From Streptomyces sp. NBC_00306 (lineage in GTDB: Bacteria > Actinomycetota > Actinomycetes > Streptomycetales > Streptomycetaceae), in contig NZ_CP108032.1 in assembly GCF_036169555.1 (NCBI RefSeq), positions 806,001 through 870,000 of the forward strand: a stretch of DNA of 64,000 nucleotides. The letters run 5' to 3'. Below the pieces are notes generated by a model. It was not told the origin of the DNA. It did not search any database and worked only from the letters and a program-made list of their open reading frames with translations. Position 1 is the stretch's first letter. Each line of letters opens with the position of its first letter. Positions 35,573 to 43,012 of this stretch are shown piece by piece. Position numbers and translations under genes: made by a program.

Positions 35573-36819
35573 GGCCCCGGCGCTGGGCCGTGCTCCTCGG
35601 GCCTGCGCTGGCACTCGCTCTGTGCACACCCGGACAGGCCTCGCCGGTACCTTCCGCCTCGTCGGTACCTTCCGCCTCGTCGGTACCGGCCACCACGCCG
35701 GTACCGGCTGCCGCGCACCCACAGGTGGTGACCTGGGCGGCGAGCGCGGACCGGATGGGCGACGCCGTCGCCGACCGCAGCCACCGCCTCATCGTCCGCA
35801 CCAGCGCGGGCGGACGCGGACTGCGGATCCGGCTGTCCAACGCCTTCGGGGACCGGCCCGTGACCTTCGGGTCCGCCTACGCGGGCGTCCCGGCGCGCGG
35901 AGCAGCGCTGGTGCCCGGGAGCAACCGGCGGCTGACCTTCGCCGGCTCCCGGTCCGTGACGCTCGCGCCCGGCGAGGTGCGCTACAGCGATCCGCTGCCG
36001 GGGGCGGTGAAGGCCCGGAGCAATCTGGCGATCAGTCTGTACGTGCGGGACGCGGGCGGCCCCGCGACCGGCCACGGCATGGCCCTGCAGACGTCGTACG
36101 CGGCCACGGGCGACCACGCGGCCGAGTCCGGCGCGGACACCTTCGATGAGCAGAGCGGCTCCTGGCTCTATCTCGACGCACTCACCGTGGAGGCGGCGCC
36201 CGGCGCGGGTGCCGTCGTCACCCTCGGGGACTCGATCACCGACGGCTGGCAGTCATCGGTGGACAGGAACCGTCGCTGGCCCGACTATCTGGCCGGCCGG
36301 CTCCAGGCCGCCCAGGGCAGCGTGCGGGGCGTGGCGAACGAGGGGATCTCGGGCAACAAGGTCCTCGCGGACGGCGCCGGACAGAGCGCCCTGCGCCGCC
36401 TCGACCGGGACGTGCTGTCGCAGGCGGGCGTGCGGACCGTCGTCGTCTTCGAGGGGATCAACGACATCAAGGCCCACTCCGGGGTGACGGCCGCCGATCT
36501 CATCGCCGGTTACCGCGAGATCGCCGCCCGGGCCCGTGCGGCGGGCGCCTGTGTGGTGGGCGGGACGGTGCTGCCGTTCAAGGGCTGGTCCGAATGGGGG
36601 CCCGCCGAGGAGGCCGTACGCAAGGAGGTCAACGACTTCATCCGGACCGGCGGACTGTTCGACGCGGTGGCCGACTTCGACCGGGCACTGAGAAGCCCGT
36701 ACGACGGGGAAAGGCTGTTGCCGACCTTCGACGGAGGCGACCATCTGCATCCCAACGACAAGGGGATGCAGGCAATGGCCGACACGATCGACCTCACGTC
36801 CCTGGAGTGCGCCGACTGA
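35569..36819 (+). CDS. Secreted SGNH/GDSL esterase (416 aa)
   Basis: N-terminal signal (RRWAVLLGPALALALCTPGQAS), a short repeat region (VPSASSVPSASSVP), a beta-rich N-domain (about 55-210), and a GDSL domain with block I GDSITDG, block III GINDI and block V GDHLHPND (Ser, Asn, Asp-His). Related carbohydrate esterases remove acetyl groups from polysaccharides. The GTG overlaps the TGA of GH95 (GTGA), implying translational coupling and a common task: deacetylating a substrate that GH95 and GH27 trim. Confidence 0.9.
   Translation: MRPRRWAVLLGPALALALCTPGQASPVPSASSVPSASSVPATTPVPAAAHPQVVTWAASADRMGDAVADRSHRLIVRTSAGGRGLRIRLSNAFGDRPVTFGSAYAGVPARGAALVPGSNRRLTFAGSRSVTLAPGEVRYSDPLPGAVKARSNLAISLYVRDAGGPATGHGMALQTSYAATGDHAAESGADTFDEQSGSWLYLDALTVEAAPGAGAVVTLGDSITDGWQSSVDRNRRWPDYLAGRLQAAQGSVRGVANEGISGNKVLADGAGQSALRRLDRDVLSQAGVRTVVVFEGINDIKAHSGVTAADLIAGYREIAARARAAGACVVGGTVLPFKGWSEWGPAEEAVRKEVNDFIRTGGLFDAVADFDRALRSPYDGERLLPTFDGGDHLHPNDKGMQAMADTIDLTSLECAD
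35645..35680. repeat. Two 18-bp direct repeats inside the SGNH gene
   Basis: CGGTACCTTCCGCCTCGT occurs twice in tandem with a partial third copy, encoding SVPSAS-type linker repeats just after the signal peptide. In-frame slippage could change linker length. Confidence 0.85.
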
Positions 36820-36839
36820 GCACTGCCGCGCCGTCGGAG

Positions 36840-38045
36840 TCAGCCGGCGTGGCTCCGACCGGCGTGCGGTGCGGCGCCGTTGAGCATCGCGTTGCCGCAG
36901 AGAGCCGCGGCGCCGCACAGCGCGGACTCGGGGCGGATGGGCACGCCGTTGGTGCGCAGCACGTCGCGGACGTCGCGGATCAGGGGGAAGACCTCCTGAT
37001 TCCAGTCCGCGCCCTGCTCGTCCCAGGCCCGCTGTTCCGCCTCGACGGCCATCCGGTCCTGGGCGAACACCCGCTCCGTGAAACGGCGGATGAGGGGCCA
37101 GGCGGCATGCAGCGCCCCCGGGATCGGCGGCTTCGCGATCATCAGCAGGCCGTAGACATGGGTGATGCGCTGCTCGACGTCCTTCGGTACATAGGCCGCC
37201 CAGAGGGAGAACGCGGGGAGTTCGGCGTTCTGCGGAACCGTCCGGAGGGTCTGATAGGGGTACTCGGTGCGGATGGTGACGACATCGGGCGAGTTGGCGC
37301 CGCCGATGCCCTCGGCGGACAGCAGACCGGCACCGCGGTCCTTCTTCCCGCCGGCGGGAACGAACAGATACCGGGCCTCCACCGACCGCGGACCGGTGTC
37401 GAAGCCGAGGAGCTGCGGCTGGATCCTGCCGAGGACGCCCCGGTGCAGGAACTGGTGGTTCATGTCGAGGAGGTTCTCGTGCATGAACGTGTAGTGGCAC
37501 CGCACGGTTCGCGAGAACGTCATGGTCCTGTGTCCGGCCGAGGCGAATTCCGGCAGTTCGGGAAGCGTTGCCGTCGCCGCCTTCTCCGGGTCACCGGGAA
37601 AGACGAAGACCAGGCCGTAGGCTTCGCGGATCGGATAGGCGCGCACACCGCGGGGCGGCCGGTCCACGCCCTTGGGAAGATAGGGAATCTGCGAGATACG
37701 GCCGTTTCCGCGATAGGCCCAGGCGTGATAGCAGCAGCGCAGAGCCTCGCCCTCCACGACGCCCATGCTCAGGGGCACCTGGCGGTGGGCGCAGCGGTCC
37801 TCCAGCGCATAGACCTTACCGCTCGCGCCGCGGTAGAGGGCGATCCGCTCACCGGCGAAGGTGGCCGCGAAGGTCTTGTTCTTGCGGACATTCTTCGAGA
37901 CGGCGACCGGGTACCAGAAATTCGGGTCGATGCCGGTACGCCGAAGGTCGGTCACTGCGCCGGATTCCTGATCGCGCGAGGGGAACGAACCGTTCGTCGC
38001 CCCGGACGCAGCTGTCCCCTGCGGTGCGAACCGTTCCTCGGCCAT
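36840..38045 (-). CDS. Rieske non-heme iron oxygenase, alpha-subunit type (401 aa)
   Basis: N-terminal Rieske [2Fe-2S] centre: CAH...CCYHAW (C-x-H and C-x2-H) at about residues 86-108. C-terminal catalytic iron ligands are in HENLLDMNHQFLHRG (Asp-x2-His-x4-His). It belongs to the vanillate-demethylase/phthalate-oxygenase-like single-component class that needs a separate reductase and ferredoxin; none is adjacent. Substrate unknown; aromatic, steroid or sterol-like molecules are possible. GGAGAGG seven bases upstream fixes the ATG. Confidence 0.9.
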   Translation of the reverse strand: MAEERFAPQGTAASGATNGSFPSRDQESGAVTDLRRTGIDPNFWYPVAVSKNVRKNKTFAATFAGERIALYRGASGKVYALEDRCAHRQVPLSMGVVEGEALRCCYHAWAYRGNGRISQIPYLPKGVDRPPRGVRAYPIREAYGLVFVFPGDPEKAATATLPELPEFASAGHRTMTFSRTVRCHYTFMHENLLDMNHQFLHRGVLGRIQPQLLGFDTGPRSVEARYLFVPAGGKKDRGAGLLSAEGIGGANSPDVVTIRTEYPYQTLRTVPQNAELPAFSLWAAYVPKDVEQRITHVYGLLMIAKPPIPGALHAAWPLIRRFTERVFAQDRMAVEAEQRAWDEQGADWNQEVFPLIRDVRDVLRTNGVPIRPESALCGAAALCGNAMLNGAAPHAGRSHAG

Positions 38046-38253
38046 GAGCGAGCCTCTCCGTGCAGGCAGGTCATCGGGTACCGGAGGGGAAACGGGAGGG
38101 GAAGGGGACGCCGGAGGTGCTCAGCTGCTGTCCCGCCCACTGCCGACCCTCATGACCGTCCTACCATCTGCCCGTCAGGCGCGCAGCCGGGCCCGCCCGG
38201 GATGCGGTTTCCGGTGGCGGGTGCTAAGGGCTGTCCCGACATGCTCCGCTTGT

Positions 38254-38280
38254 GCCGGATCAGGCGGTGATCGAGTGCCG
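38254..38280. repeat. 27-bp direct repeat, left copy (module boundary)
   Basis: GCCGGATCAGGCGGTGATCG followed by AGTGCCG, identical to the copy at 40199-40225; the match extends to 31 of 32 bases from 38249. It is preceded by AAGGGCTGTCCCG, a sequence I associate with the ends of Streptomyces insertion sequences. Bases 38046-38294 carry no gene otherwise. Confidence 0.85.
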
Positions 38281-38294
38281 GCACCCAGCCGCGT

Positions 38295-39467
38295 TCACCG
38301 ATGAGCGGCGAGCACTGCCGCGAGGCCCTCTTGCAGATCCTGGACGAAATACTCGGGCACTTCCAGCGACGGGAAATGTCCTCCGGCTCCGGGCGAACTC
38401 CATCGGACGATCTGCCGGTACCGCTCCTGCGCCCAGGGGCGCGGACACTTCTCGATGTCGCGGGGATACATGCTGATTGCTGACGGGACGTCGACCCGAA
38501 GGCCGGGATCCAGCGAGTTGTGGCTCTCGTAGTAGATGCGGGCCGCCGACGCGCCGGTCCGCGTCAGCCAGTACAGGGTGACGTCGTCAAGAACGCGGTC
38601 GATGGAAATCGTCTCGAACGGGCTGTCCTCGGTGTCCGACCACTCGGCGAACTTGTCCAGGATCCACGCAAGAAGCCCGACCGGTGAGTCGACGAGCGAG
38701 TAGCCGATGGTCTGCGGTCGGGTGGCCTGCTGCTTCGCGTACGCCGCGCGGTGGCGCCAGAAATCGCGGGTTTCCTCGGTCCATGTGCGCTCGGCCGCCG
38801 TCAGCCCGTCCGTAGTCGACCCGGGCGGCGCCTCCGCGAACGTCGAGTGGATGCCGAGAACGTGCGCCGGGAACCTGCCGCCGAGAACCGTGGTGATATT
38901 CCCTCCCCAGTCGCCGCCGTGGGCCAGGAACTTGCTGTATCCGAGCCTTCCCATCAGTTCCACCCATGCGGCCGCGATCTTTTCGGTCCCCCACCCGGTG
39001 GTGGCCGGCTTGTCGCTGTACCCAAAGCCTGGCAGCGACGGGACCACGACGTGGAACGCCGGCCTGTCCGCATCTTTCGGATCTGCCAGCTCGTCCACCA
39101 CATCGACGAACTCGGCGATGCTGCCCGGCCAGCCGTGCGTCAGGATCAGAGGAGTGGCATCTGCCCGCGGGGATCGGCGGTGCAGGAAGTGGATTCCCAG
39201 ATCGTCAATGGTCGTGCGGAACTGGCTGATTCGGTCGAGGCGCTCTTCGAACGAGCGCCAGTCGTACCCGGTGCGCCAGTAGTTCACGACACCGACGAGG
39301 TCGGCGAGAGGAACGCCCTGGTCCCATCGGCGAGGGTCGGGCGCGCTGCGGTGGACCGTCTCAGCCTCAGGAAGCCGCGCCGCGGCCAGTCGAGCGCGCA
39401 GATCGTGGAGGTCGGCGTCGGTTGCGTGGGCTTCGAATGCTTGCACATCGCTGGTTGGGCGGGGCAT
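38295..39467 (-). CDS. Epoxide hydrolase, EHN alpha/beta-hydrolase (390 aa)
   Basis: N-terminal EHN domain (DADLHDLRARLAAARLPEAE) and a microsomal-type epoxide hydrolase fold. LILTHGWPGS forms the oxyanion region, HGGDWGGN contains the nucleophile Asp, the late Asp and His lie in the C-terminal part (SLEVPEYFVQDL near the end), and two lid Tyr are expected (IYYESH). Converts epoxides to diols. AGGAGG seven bases before the ATG. It is divergent from the CGNR regulator, with operator-like repeats between, and both lie inside the 27-bp direct repeats. Confidence 0.92.
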   Translation of the reverse strand: MPRPTSDVQAFEAHATDADLHDLRARLAAARLPEAETVHRSAPDPRRWDQGVPLADLVGVVNYWRTGYDWRSFEERLDRISQFRTTIDDLGIHFLHRRSPRADATPLILTHGWPGSIAEFVDVVDELADPKDADRPAFHVVVPSLPGFGYSDKPATTGWGTEKIAAAWVELMGRLGYSKFLAHGGDWGGNITTVLGGRFPAHVLGIHSTFAEAPPGSTTDGLTAAERTWTEETRDFWRHRAAYAKQQATRPQTIGYSLVDSPVGLLAWILDKFAEWSDTEDSPFETISIDRVLDDVTLYWLTRTGASAARIYYESHNSLDPGLRVDVPSAISMYPRDIEKCPRPWAQERYRQIVRWSSPGAGGHFPSLEVPEYFVQDLQEGLAAVLAAHR

Positions 39468-39488
39468 GGCACCTCCTGGCCATCGCGG

Positions 39489-39567
39489 AACCGGCCCTGA
39501 CCTTCGCGAACCGGCTAAGACGGTTCTACCTCGCCTTCATGCCCGCGTGCAACCGGCTAAGGTGGTT
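39489..39567. promoter_or_regulatory. AACCGG operator repeats in divergent control region
   Basis: AACCGGCTAAGACGGTT (39509-39525) and AACCGGCTAAGGTGGTT (39551-39567) are near-identical imperfect inverted repeats (AACC...GGTT) 42 bases apart, four helical turns. A third AACCGG is at 39489. They lie between the epoxide hydrolase and CGNR genes, the last one ending just before the CGNR ATG. Confidence 0.65.
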
Positions 39568-39569
39568 CC

Positions 39570-40145
39570 ATGCCTCCTGAGTTCCCTGACTTCCGCCTCG
39601 GCACCGTGCTGGCGACCAGCTTCACGGGGACGCTGTCGGAGCGTCATGGCGACGCCGTGGAGCGCATTCCCACGCCGCACCGACTCGTCGACTGGCTGGC
39701 GGTGAGCGGCCTCGCCGTGGACTCCTGCACCACCGCCCAGCTCGACCTCGCCCGGGAACTGAGGGAGTCGGTTCACGCCGCCGCCACAGCAGCCGCGATC
39801 CAGGACGCTCTCCCCGCGTCAGCCGTCCACGTCATCAATGAGCGCAGCGCGCAGGGTCGGGCCGCGGCCATCCTGACGCCCGAGGGCAAGCGGCAATGGC
39901 GGCTCGGCTCGGCTTCCTGCGTGGAAGATGCCCTCAGCGTGATCGCCGCCGACGCGGTCAGCATCATCGCCGGCGAACGGGACGGAAAGCTGGCCTTGTG
40001 CGCATCGCCGACCTGCCGAGCCGCCTTCTTCGACACCAGCCAAAGCCGCACCCGCAAATGGTGCGACATGAACACGTGCGGGAATCGCCAGAAGAAGTCG
40101 CGCTTTCATGCCAACCGGCGCAGGAACCCCGTTTCAGCGGACTGA
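39570..40145 (+). CDS. CGNR zinc-finger (ABATE-type) transcription regulator (191 aa)
   Basis: ABATE N-terminal domain (LATSFTGTLSERHGDAVERIPTPHRLVDWLAV) and C-terminal CGNR zinc finger: CASPTCRAAFFDTSQSRTRK then WCDMNTCGNRQKKSRF. The Cys residues bind zinc and the CGNR helix likely contacts DNA. Divergent from the epoxide hydrolase, it is likely that gene's local regulator and autoregulated through the AACCGG repeats, which overlap its own promoter. Confidence 0.9.
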   Translation: MPPEFPDFRLGTVLATSFTGTLSERHGDAVERIPTPHRLVDWLAVSGLAVDSCTTAQLDLARELRESVHAAATAAAIQDALPASAVHVINERSAQGRAAAILTPEGKRQWRLGSASCVEDALSVIAADAVSIIAGERDGKLALCASPTCRAAFFDTSQSRTRKWCDMNTCGNRQKKSRFHANRRRNPVSAD

Positions 40146-40198
40146 TCGGTACCGCCGTATCGATGAACTCGGTCCGGGAGCCGCGGGCAACGCCTTGA

Positions 40199-40225
40199 GC
40201 CGGATCAGGCGGTGATCGAGTGCCG
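40199..40225. repeat. 27-bp direct repeat, right copy (module boundary)
   Basis: Exact duplicate of 38254-38280 in the same orientation, 54 bases after the CGNR stop. The pair encloses the epoxide hydrolase and CGNR genes (about 1.9 kb), whose DNA is visibly less GC-rich than its surroundings. Confidence 0.85.
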
Positions 40226-40393
40226 CGTCGCCGAGCCGGATCCGTGGTGCCGGAAGTGCGGGTCGCAGGGCGTGGTGCGCGACACTCCCTGGGCATCCGG
40301 CGCCCGTGGACGGGCTCGAGGCAGCCGGTCCGGTATACGAGACCGATCACGGATTGCTTGACTCACCGTCGTCGCCTTGCTGCAATCGTGGAC

Positions 40394-40483
40394 ATGCAGA
40401 CGCGACTGGACCTCACACGGCGACGCCATGTCGACCTCGCCCGTGTCTCCAGCGCCTCTTGTTGCTGCGTCACGGCCCGCTGA
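40394..40483 (+). CDS. Cys-rich leader peptide upstream of ssuE (29 aa)
   Basis: MQTRLDLTRRRHVDLARVSS followed by ASCCCVTAR. This matches the actinobacterial putative leader-peptide pattern (RRRHVDLxRVSSAxC), with three consecutive Cys codons (TGT TGC TGC, 40460-40468). When cysteinyl-tRNA is low, ribosomes should stall there and alter downstream RNA folding, switching on sulfur-acquisition genes. It ends inside the loop of the first hairpin that follows. Regulation by Cys supply is known for polycysteine leaders in mycobacteria; here it is inferred. Confidence 0.7.
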   Translation: MQTRLDLTRRRHVDLARVSSASCCCVTAR

Positions 40484-40535
40484 CGGGCCGAATCCCCGCA
40501 CCACCGGCCCCTCGGGGGTTCCGGGTCCGGGGATT
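40473..40535 (+). promoter_or_regulatory. Attenuator-like hairpins before ssuE
   Basis: Hairpin 1 is CGGCCCG-CTGA-CGGGCCG (40473-40490), its loop holding the leader stop codon. Hairpin 2 pairs AATCCCCG (40491-40498) with CGGGGATT (40528-40535) around an inner CCCC-TC-GGGG stem. A ribosome stalled at the Cys run would be placed to keep hairpin 1 from forming. Genes start 150 bases further on. Confidence 0.6.
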
Positions 40536-40686
40536 TCCTCTGTTGCCGGCGCGTGAACAATTCCGCGCCGTTCCCCCACGGTTGCGCGCCTGAATCCGGC
40601 TGTTCCCCGCATCGTCGTTCCGCCTGCCCGAACGCATCGAGATGACGCGGCAGCAGTCGGCCCACCCACTCCCCGAAGGAATTCCC

Positions 40687-41241
40687 ATGGCCACCGTCCT
40701 GTCCGTCTCCGGCAGCCCCTCCGCGACCTCCCGCACCGGCCGTCTGCTGCGCCATCTGGACGCTCGACTGGCCCTCCAGGGCCATGAAGTGCTCCCGTTC
40801 GACGTCCGTACCGTCCCGGCGGAGGCGCTGCTGGGCGCCGACTTCCAGCATCCGGCGATCGTGGCGGCGGCCGAACTCTTCGCGCGCGCCGACGGAGTGG
40901 TCATCGGAACGCCGGTCTACAAGGCCTCGTACTCCGGTGTGCTCAAGGCGCTCCTCGATCTGCTGCCGCAGTACGCGCTCACCGGCAAGACCGTGCTGCC
41001 CCTCGCGACGGGCGGCACCACCGCACACGTACTGGCCATCGATTACGCCCTGCGGCCTGTGCTGAGTTCGATGGGCGCGGCCCATGTCGTCCAGGGCTGG
41101 TTCACGCTCGACAAGGACATCACCGTCCAGGAGGACGGCGGGCTCGCCATCGCGCCGCACGCGTCCGAGGCGCTCGACCATGTCGTCGACCAGTTCTCCT
41201 CGGCGCTCGGCCGGACCGCCGTGCTCGCGGCGGCCGGCTGA
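40687..41241 (+). CDS. ssuE: NAD(P)H-dependent FMN reductase, SsuE-like (184 aa)
   Basis: Flavodoxin-like NADPH-dependent FMN reductase: VLSVSGSPSATSRTGRLL and VVIGTPVYKASYSGVLKALLDLLPQYALTGKTVLPLATGG carry the FMN-binding motifs. It supplies FMNH2 to the LLM monooxygenase encoded 46 bases downstream, as SsuE does for SsuD in alkanesulfonate desulfonation. GAAGGAATTCCC precedes the ATG. The upstream Cys leader strongly suggests a sulfur-starvation gene. An MsuE-like variant is possible. Confidence 0.92.
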   Translation: MATVLSVSGSPSATSRTGRLLRHLDARLALQGHEVLPFDVRTVPAEALLGADFQHPAIVAAAELFARADGVVIGTPVYKASYSGVLKALLDLLPQYALTGKTVLPLATGGTTAHVLAIDYALRPVLSSMGAAHVVQGWFTLDKDITVQEDGGLAIAPHASEALDHVVDQFSSALGRTAVLAAAG

Positions 41242-41287
41242 CGACTCCCGCGACCGAGGACCCGACGACGACACCGAACGGAGACCC

Positions 41288-42442
41288 GTGTCCCTCACCT
41301 TCCACTGGTTCCTGCCCACCAGCGGCGACAGCCGCCATGTCGTGGGCGGCGGGCACGGCGCGCCCGCCGGCGCCGCGCATGCCGAGCGTCCACCGACGAT
41401 CGGCTATCTCTCCCAGATCGCCCGCGCCGCCGAGGACCTCGGCTTCACCGGCGCACTGACGCCGACGGGCGCATGGTGCGAGGACGCCTGGCTCACCACC
41501 GCGATGATCAGCCGCGAGACGGAGCGGCTGAAGTTCCTCGTCGCCTTCCGTCCCGGCTTCGTCTCCCCGACGCTCGCCGCGCAGATGGCCTCCACCTATC
41601 AACGGCAGTCGGGCGGCAGGCTGTTGCTCAATGTCGTCACCGGTGGTGAGAGCCATGAGCAGCGGGCGTACGGCGACTATCTGGACAAGGACGCCCGCTA
41701 CGCACGCACGGGTGAATTCCTGCACATCGTGCGGGACTTGTGGGCCGGCAAGTCGGTCACGCTGGACGGCGAGCACCTGCGGGTGACGGACGCGAAGCTC
41801 GCCCAGCTGCCGGATCCCGTCCCTCCCGTGTACTTCGGCGGCTCCTCGGCCGCCGCGGGCACCGTGGCCGCCCGTCACGCGGATGTGTATCTGACGTGGG
41901 GTGAGCCGCCTGCCGCCGTGGCGGAGAAGATCGGCTGGATCCGCCGGCTCGCGGCACGGGAGGGTCGCACGGTGCGATTCGGCATCCGGCTGCATGTCAT
42001 CACCCGGGACACCTCGGACCAGGCCTGGGCGGAGGCGGACCGGCTTCTCGCCGGCTTCGATCCGGCGACCGTGCGCGCCGTCCAGGACGGGCTGGCACGC
42101 AGCGAGTCGGAGGGACAGCGGCGGATGCTCGCGCTGCACGGCGGCCGACGCGACGAACTGGAGATCTCGCCGGGCCTGTGGGCGGGTATCGGCCTGGTCC
42201 GCGGTGGTGCCGGTACGGCGCTGGTCGGCAGCCATGACGAGGTCGCCGACCGGATCGATGAGTACCGGGCCCTCGGCATCGAGGAGTTCGTGCTGTCCGG
42301 CTATCCGCACCTGGAGGAGGCCTACTGGTTCGGCGAGGGGGTGCTGCCGCGTCTGCGGTCGCGCGGTCTGTGGGCCCATCCGCAGGCACCTGCCGCGCAG
42401 GCCGTCTCCCAGGTGCCGTTCGCGACGGCCGGGGGCAGTTGA
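41288..42442 (+). CDS. ssuD: FMNH2-dependent alkanesulfonate monooxygenase, SsuD-like (384 aa)
   Basis: Bacterial luciferase-like TIM barrel: VSLTFHWFLPTSGDSR opening, DLGFTGALTPTGAWCEDAWL, RLLLNVVTGG and YFGGSSAAAGTVAARHADVYLTWGEP. These segments match SsuD/MsuD-type two-component monooxygenases that release sulfite from C1-C10 sulfonates. GGAGA lies a few bases before the GTG. No ssuABC transporter is encoded here, so uptake must rely on a remote ABC system. Confidence 0.92.
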   Translation: MSLTFHWFLPTSGDSRHVVGGGHGAPAGAAHAERPPTIGYLSQIARAAEDLGFTGALTPTGAWCEDAWLTTAMISRETERLKFLVAFRPGFVSPTLAAQMASTYQRQSGGRLLLNVVTGGESHEQRAYGDYLDKDARYARTGEFLHIVRDLWAGKSVTLDGEHLRVTDAKLAQLPDPVPPVYFGGSSAAAGTVAARHADVYLTWGEPPAAVAEKIGWIRRLAAREGRTVRFGIRLHVITRDTSDQAWAEADRLLAGFDPATVRAVQDGLARSESEGQRRMLALHGGRRDELEISPGLWAGIGLVRGGAGTALVGSHDEVADRIDEYRALGIEEFVLSGYPHLEEAYWFGEGVLPRLRSRGLWAHPQAPAAQAVSQVPFATAGGS

Positions 42443-42459
42443 GGCGGAGGGCGGTCGAC

Positions 42460-42479
42460 GCCCCGGGTCAGACCGGGGC
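42460..42479. terminator. Hairpin between convergent ssuD and HxlR genes
   Basis: GCCCCGG-GTCAGA-CCGGGGC, a perfect 7-bp stem overlapping the HxlR stop codon. Probably a bidirectional terminator. Confidence 0.65.
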
Positions 42480-42854
42480 GGGGGCGCAGGAGTCGGTGCC
42501 GCGGATCTCGTGGAGGTGCAGCTCCACCCAGCTGCGCAGCTGCCCGAGAGGTTCGGCGACACCGCGGCCCAGCGGGGTGAGCGCGTACTCGACATGCAGC
42601 GGTACGGCCGGGTAGACAGTCCTCTCGACGAAGCCGTGCGCCTCCAGCTTCCGCAGGGTGTTGGTCAGCACTTTCGGGCTGACTCCCTGGAGCCGCCGCT
42701 GCACCGCGCCGAAGCGCTGCGGGCCCTCCTCCAGGGCGCCGATCGCGAGGGCCGACCACTTGCCCGCGATCAGGTCCAGGATGTCCCGGCACGGGCACAG
42801 CGAGGCGTACACATCGTGGTCCGCGTGCTGGCCCGTGGTGCAGGGTATGGGCAT
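42468..42854 (-). CDS. HxlR-family winged-HTH regulator (128 aa)
   Basis: HxlR/MarR-like: CPCRDILDLIAGKWSALAIGALEEGPQRFGAVQRRLQGVSPKVLTNTLRKLEAHGFVERTVYPAVP. The Cys in CPC near the N-terminus resembles redox or quinone-sensing HxlR proteins (HypR/QorR). It is divergent from a quinone-oxidoreductase-like gene with a palindrome between, so it probably represses that gene and responds to thiol-reactive electrophiles. Confidence 0.93.
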   Translation of the reverse strand: MPIPCTTGQHADHDVYASLCPCRDILDLIAGKWSALAIGALEEGPQRFGAVQRRLQGVSPKVLTNTLRKLEAHGFVERTVYPAVPLHVEYALTPLGRGVAEPLGQLRSWVELHLHEIRGTDSCAPAPV

Positions 42855-42925
42855 GGACGTCTCCTCGGCAGTGCTGTGACCTCAATACTTTCTCAGGGAT
42901 AGTAGATGTCCTTGCGGGTTACCAC

Positions 42926-42940
42926 TACCCCGGGGGTAGC
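42926..42940. promoter_or_regulatory. Candidate HxlR operator
   Basis: CTACCCC-G-GGGGTAG, a perfect 7-1-7 inverted repeat midway between the divergent HxlR and oxidoreductase genes. A looser TACT...AGTA repeat lies 25-40 bases toward HxlR. Confidence 0.55.
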
Positions 42941-43012
42941 TTTCCGGCGTTGTCGACCAGCCCGCCGGGGCCGTGCGCCCGCACCCCCGGACCTTTCTCG
43001 CAGGAGATGTAC

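Noticed and set aside
38225..38280. Complete IS5-type element at the left 27-bp repeat
   Set aside because: Only an end-like sequence is seen; there is no transposase and no inverted partner copy in the window.
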